From assembly GCA_012270625.1 (NCBI GenBank), contig JAAXHZ010000187.1, positions 1 through 8,760 on the forward strand: a stretch of DNA of 8,760 nucleotides, in the 5' to 3' direction. The notes under the pieces were generated by a model, which saw nothing but the letters and a program-made list of their open reading frames with translations, was not told the DNA's origin and did not search any database. Origin of the DNA: Dehalococcoidia bacterium. GTDB taxonomy: Bacteria > Chloroflexota > Dehalococcoidia > SAR202 > UBA11138. A program made the translations under genes and the position numbers. Positions 4,937-8,760 of the stretch are shown piece by piece (position 1 is the stretch's first letter; each line of letters begins with the position of its first letter).

Positions 4937-6448
4937 ATGGCGGTCAGAGGACAAGACATAGCCTCCGTAATTCGGAGTCAGATCGAAAACTGGGAGCAGC
5001 AGCTCGAAGCGGTCAACGAAGGTACGGTGATCGAAGTCGGGGATGGCGTTGCCCAGGTCCACGGTCTCTCAGGCGCGGCTTACACTGAGCTTCTCGAGTT
5101 CGAGGGAGGGGTCATGGGTATGGCGCTCAACCTCGAAGAGGACTCGGTGGGCGCGGTAATCATGGGCGATCCTCTCGCTGTGAAAGAGGGGTCCAGGGTG
5201 CGCAGCACCGGAAGAATCGTCGAGGTGCCTGTTGGGGAAAACCTGCTCAGTCGCGTTGTAAGCGCGCTGGGGGAACCGATCGATGGCAAGGGGCCGATCG
5301 AAACGTCGGATGCGAAGCCGGTCGAGGTGGTGGCGCCTGACGTATCCACCCGCATATCGGTCGATACTCCGGTACAGACGGGCATCAAGGCGATCGATGC
5401 CATGATCCCGATAGGGCGCGGTCAGCGTGAGCTTATAATCGGAGACCGCTCCACAGGCAAGTCTGCAATCGCGCTCGACGCGATCATCAATCAGCGCGGC
5501 GGCGATCTGGTGTGCATCTACGTAGCCATTGGCCAGAAGGCCAGCAAGGTCGCGCAGACGGTGGCGCTGTTGGAAAGCCACGGAGCGATGGAGCACACGA
5601 TTGTTGTCGCGGCCAACTCCGCCGACCCTGCGCCTATGCAGTATCTCGCGCCTTACGCAGGCTGCGCGATGGCCGAGTACTTCATGGACCGGGGCCAGGA
5701 CGCGCTGATAGTTTACGACGACCTTTCAAAGCACGCCTGGGCGTACCGGGAGATGTCGCTGCTGCTCAGGAGGCCGCCTGGACGCGAAGCGTATCCAGGC
5801 GACGTCTTCTATCTCCACAGCAGGCTGCTGGAGAGGGCCGCCAAGATGGACGATGAGCATGGAGGCGGCTCGATTACTGCGCTGCCGATCATCGAGACAC
5901 AGGCGGGCGACGTGTCGGCATATGTCCCAACTAACGTAATCTCGATTACCGACGGACAGATATACCTGGAAACGGAGCTGTTCAACTCAGGCATACGTCC
6001 GGCAGTGAACGCCGGTCTATCGGTGTCGCGCGTGGGCAGCTCGGCCCAGACGAGAGCGATGAGGTCTGTTGCGGGCACGCTGAGGCTGGACTTGGCGCAG
6101 TATCGCGAGCTAGTGACTTTCGCGCAGTTCGGGACTGCCGATCTGGACCCGGCCACTCGCAGACAGCTAGAGCGCGGTCAGCGCGCCACTGAGGTTCTCA
6201 AGCAGGGTCAGAACGTTCCTCTGGCGGTCGAGAAGCAGGTGTCGATGATCTACGCGCTCGTAAACGGATTCCTCGATGACGTCGAGATCGACCGAGTGAT
6301 CGCCTTCGAGAACGCTTTCCACAGCTATATGGACGCGAATCATCCAGAGCTTCTCTCGACGATACGCAGCGAGAGGACTATCAGCGACGAGACGGGCGAG
6401 GCGCTCAGCTCGGCGATCCAAGACTTCAAGAACAGCGTTCCGTATTAG
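4937..6448 (+). CDS. atpA: F0F1 ATP synthase subunit alpha
   Basis: This is the non-catalytic nucleotide-binding subunit of the F1 hexamer, 503 residues, the normal length. The N-terminal helix ([15 protein letters not shown]) is followed by a beta-barrel domain with [12 protein letters not shown]. The P-loop is [12 protein letters not shown], with Lys175; Ser172 and Ser176 replace the usual Gln and Thr of GDRQTGKT. Other landmarks are [12 protein letters not shown], the Walker B-like [45 protein letters not shown], and the arginine finger Arg365 in [10 protein letters not shown] (E. coli Arg376). The C-terminal helical domain is complete. The start is firmly set by AGGGAGG (4925-4931), 5 nt before the ATG. 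It lies 27 bp before atpG, so the two are cotranscribed. Confidence 0.98.
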   Translation: MAVRGQDIASVIRSQIENWEQQLEAVNEGTVIEVGDGVAQVHGLSGAAYTELLEFEGGVMGMALNLEEDSVGAVIMGDPLAVKEGSRVRSTGRIVEVPVGENLLSRVVSALGEPIDGKGPIETSDAKPVEVVAPDVSTRISVDTPVQTGIKAIDAMIPIGRGQRELIIGDRSTGKSAIALDAIINQRGGDLVCIYVAIGQKASKVAQTVALLESHGAMEHTIVVAANSADPAPMQYLAPYAGCAMAEYFMDRGQDALIVYDDLSKHAWAYREMSLLLRRPPGREAYPGDVFYLHSRLLERAAKMDDEHGGGSITALPIIETQAGDVSAYVPTNVISITDGQIYLETELFNSGIRPAVNAGLSVSRVGSSAQTRAMRSVAGTLRLDLAQYRELVTFAQFGTADLDPATRRQLERGQRATEVLKQGQNVPLAVEKQVSMIYALVNGFLDDVEIDRVIAFENAFHSYMDANHPELLSTIRSERTISDETGEALSSAIQDFKNSVPY

Positions 6449-6475
6449 TCTGAATATACTCAAGGACGGCCAGCC

Positions 6476-7342
6476 ATGGTGGCTAGTGTTCGACAGCTAA
6501 GGCGCAGGATACGCAGCGTCGAGAATACCGCGAAGATTACCAACGCGATGTCGATGATCGCGGCGTCGAAGATGCGCAGGGCGCAGGACGAGGCTCTTAC
6601 GAGCAGGCCATATTCAGACAACCTCAACAGCCTTCTGGCAGACCTTGCGGCTCAGCCTCAAGAGGATGAAGACAACATTCACCCGCTGCTGGTCTCACGA
6701 GAGACCAGCAGAATAGAGGTGGTTCTGATCACTCCGGACCGGGGACTGACCGGAGGGCTCAACTCCAACATCAACAGGGCGGCTGGTCAATTCATAGCTG
6801 ATTACGGCGACAACGCGAGGGTCATAGCCGTGGGACGCAAGGGCCGCGACTTCATGATCCGCTATAACAGAAACGTTCGCGCGGTCTTCACGGACATCGG
6901 CGACAGACCGACTATCCTGGACATTACTCCGGTGGCCCGCCTCGCGATGGAGTCTTACTCTTCGGAAGAGGTGGACGCGGTTTTCGTCGCCTACGCGAAG
7001 TTCGTCAACACCACTGTTCAGCAGGCGGTTGTCGAGCAGCTTCTGCCCGTACAGCCCGCGGAGTTGAGTCCGCAGGAGCAGGTAGGGTACATCTATGAGC
7101 CGGACCCGGCAGAGGTGCTGTCTGAGCTGCTGCCACGCTACGTCGAGATGCAGATATACCACGCTCTGCTCGAGGGCATAGCCAGTGAGCAGTCGGCGAG
7201 AATGGTTGCGATGCGGAATGCTACGGACAATGCCAACGCGATGGTCGAAGACCTGACGCTGGTCATGAACAAGGCGAGGCAGGAGTCGATCACAACCGAG
7301 CTTCTGGACATCATCGGCGGAGCGGCGGCGGTCGAGGCTTGA
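6476..7342 (+). CDS. atpG: F0F1 ATP synthase subunit gamma
   Basis: This is the central rotor shaft that turns inside the alpha3-beta3 head. At 288 residues it has the normal length. The N-terminal coiled-coil helix carries the conserved RRRIRSVENTAKITNAMSMIAASKMRRAQ (about 9-37). The Rossmann-like middle domain contains VVLITPDRGLTGGLNSNINR (the family has SDRGLCGG or similar), VIAVGRKGRDF and AVFVAYAKFVNTTVQQ. The C-terminal helix contains EQSARMVAMRNATDNAN and ends with the signature ITTELLDIIGGAAAVE. No redox regulatory Cys pair is seen. AAGGA (6462-6466) lies 9 nt before the ATG. A 141-bp spacer with three hairpins separates it from atpD, in contrast to the tight atpA-atpG junction. Confidence 0.97.
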   Translation: MVASVRQLRRRIRSVENTAKITNAMSMIAASKMRRAQDEALTSRPYSDNLNSLLADLAAQPQEDEDNIHPLLVSRETSRIEVVLITPDRGLTGGLNSNINRAAGQFIADYGDNARVIAVGRKGRDFMIRYNRNVRAVFTDIGDRPTILDITPVARLAMESYSSEEVDAVFVAYAKFVNTTVQQAVVEQLLPVQPAELSPQEQVGYIYEPDPAEVLSELLPRYVEMQIYHALLEGIASEQSARMVAMRNATDNANAMVEDLTLVMNKARQESITTELLDIIGGAAAVEA

Positions 7343-7345
7343 TGA

Positions 7346-8760
<1,415 letters not shown>

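Overview
The window looks like bacterial chromosomal DNA of moderately high GC, with all genes on the + strand. It holds the 3' end of a peptide-type ABC transporter operon followed by an almost complete F-type ATP synthase operon. Protein style (an a subunit of about 350 residues with an extra N-terminal membrane segment and a long external loop, an AtpZ-like leader gene) and spacers full of small palindromic repeats suggest a Chloroflexota-like bacterium, perhaps of the Dehalococcoidia/SAR202 kind. That placement is a judgement from memory of such genomes, not a computed one.

Layout. Positions 1-522 hold the C-terminal part of a DppB/OppB-type permease, and 571-1482 a complete DppC/OppC-type permease. 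The spacer 1483-1653 carries a purine-rich repeat, an intrinsic terminator (1590-1614) and a strong sigma70-like promoter (TTGACC, 18 bp, extended -10 TATACT) whose -35 box lies inside the terminator hairpin. The ATP synthase genes follow: atpZ-like (1654-1875), atpB/a (1931-2989, TTG start), atpE/c (3088-3312), a previously uncalled small two-helix membrane ORF (3431-3640), atpF/b (3645-4148), atpH/delta (4294-4833), atpA/alpha (4937-6448), atpG/gamma (6476-7342) and atpD/beta (7484 to the window end, truncated). atpC/epsilon is expected just beyond the window.

Function. Subunits a, b and c form the membrane proton channel and rotor, alpha and beta the catalytic hexamer, gamma the central shaft and delta the stator link; AtpZ-like proteins are thought to help assembly. 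The c subunit lacks the usual Na+-site residues, so H+ coupling is predicted.

Most worth a second look: (i) the small hydrophobic ORF between atpE and atpF, with a good Shine-Dalgarno sequence but only AUA at the expected start position, and a stop codon inside the atpF ribosome binding site; (ii) a roughly 70-residue Cys/His/acid-rich insertion in the external loop of subunit a; (iii) a 103-bp composite of three abutting repeat elements between atpF and atpH, one of which recurs upstream of the operon; and (iv) a run of three hairpins between atpG and atpD.
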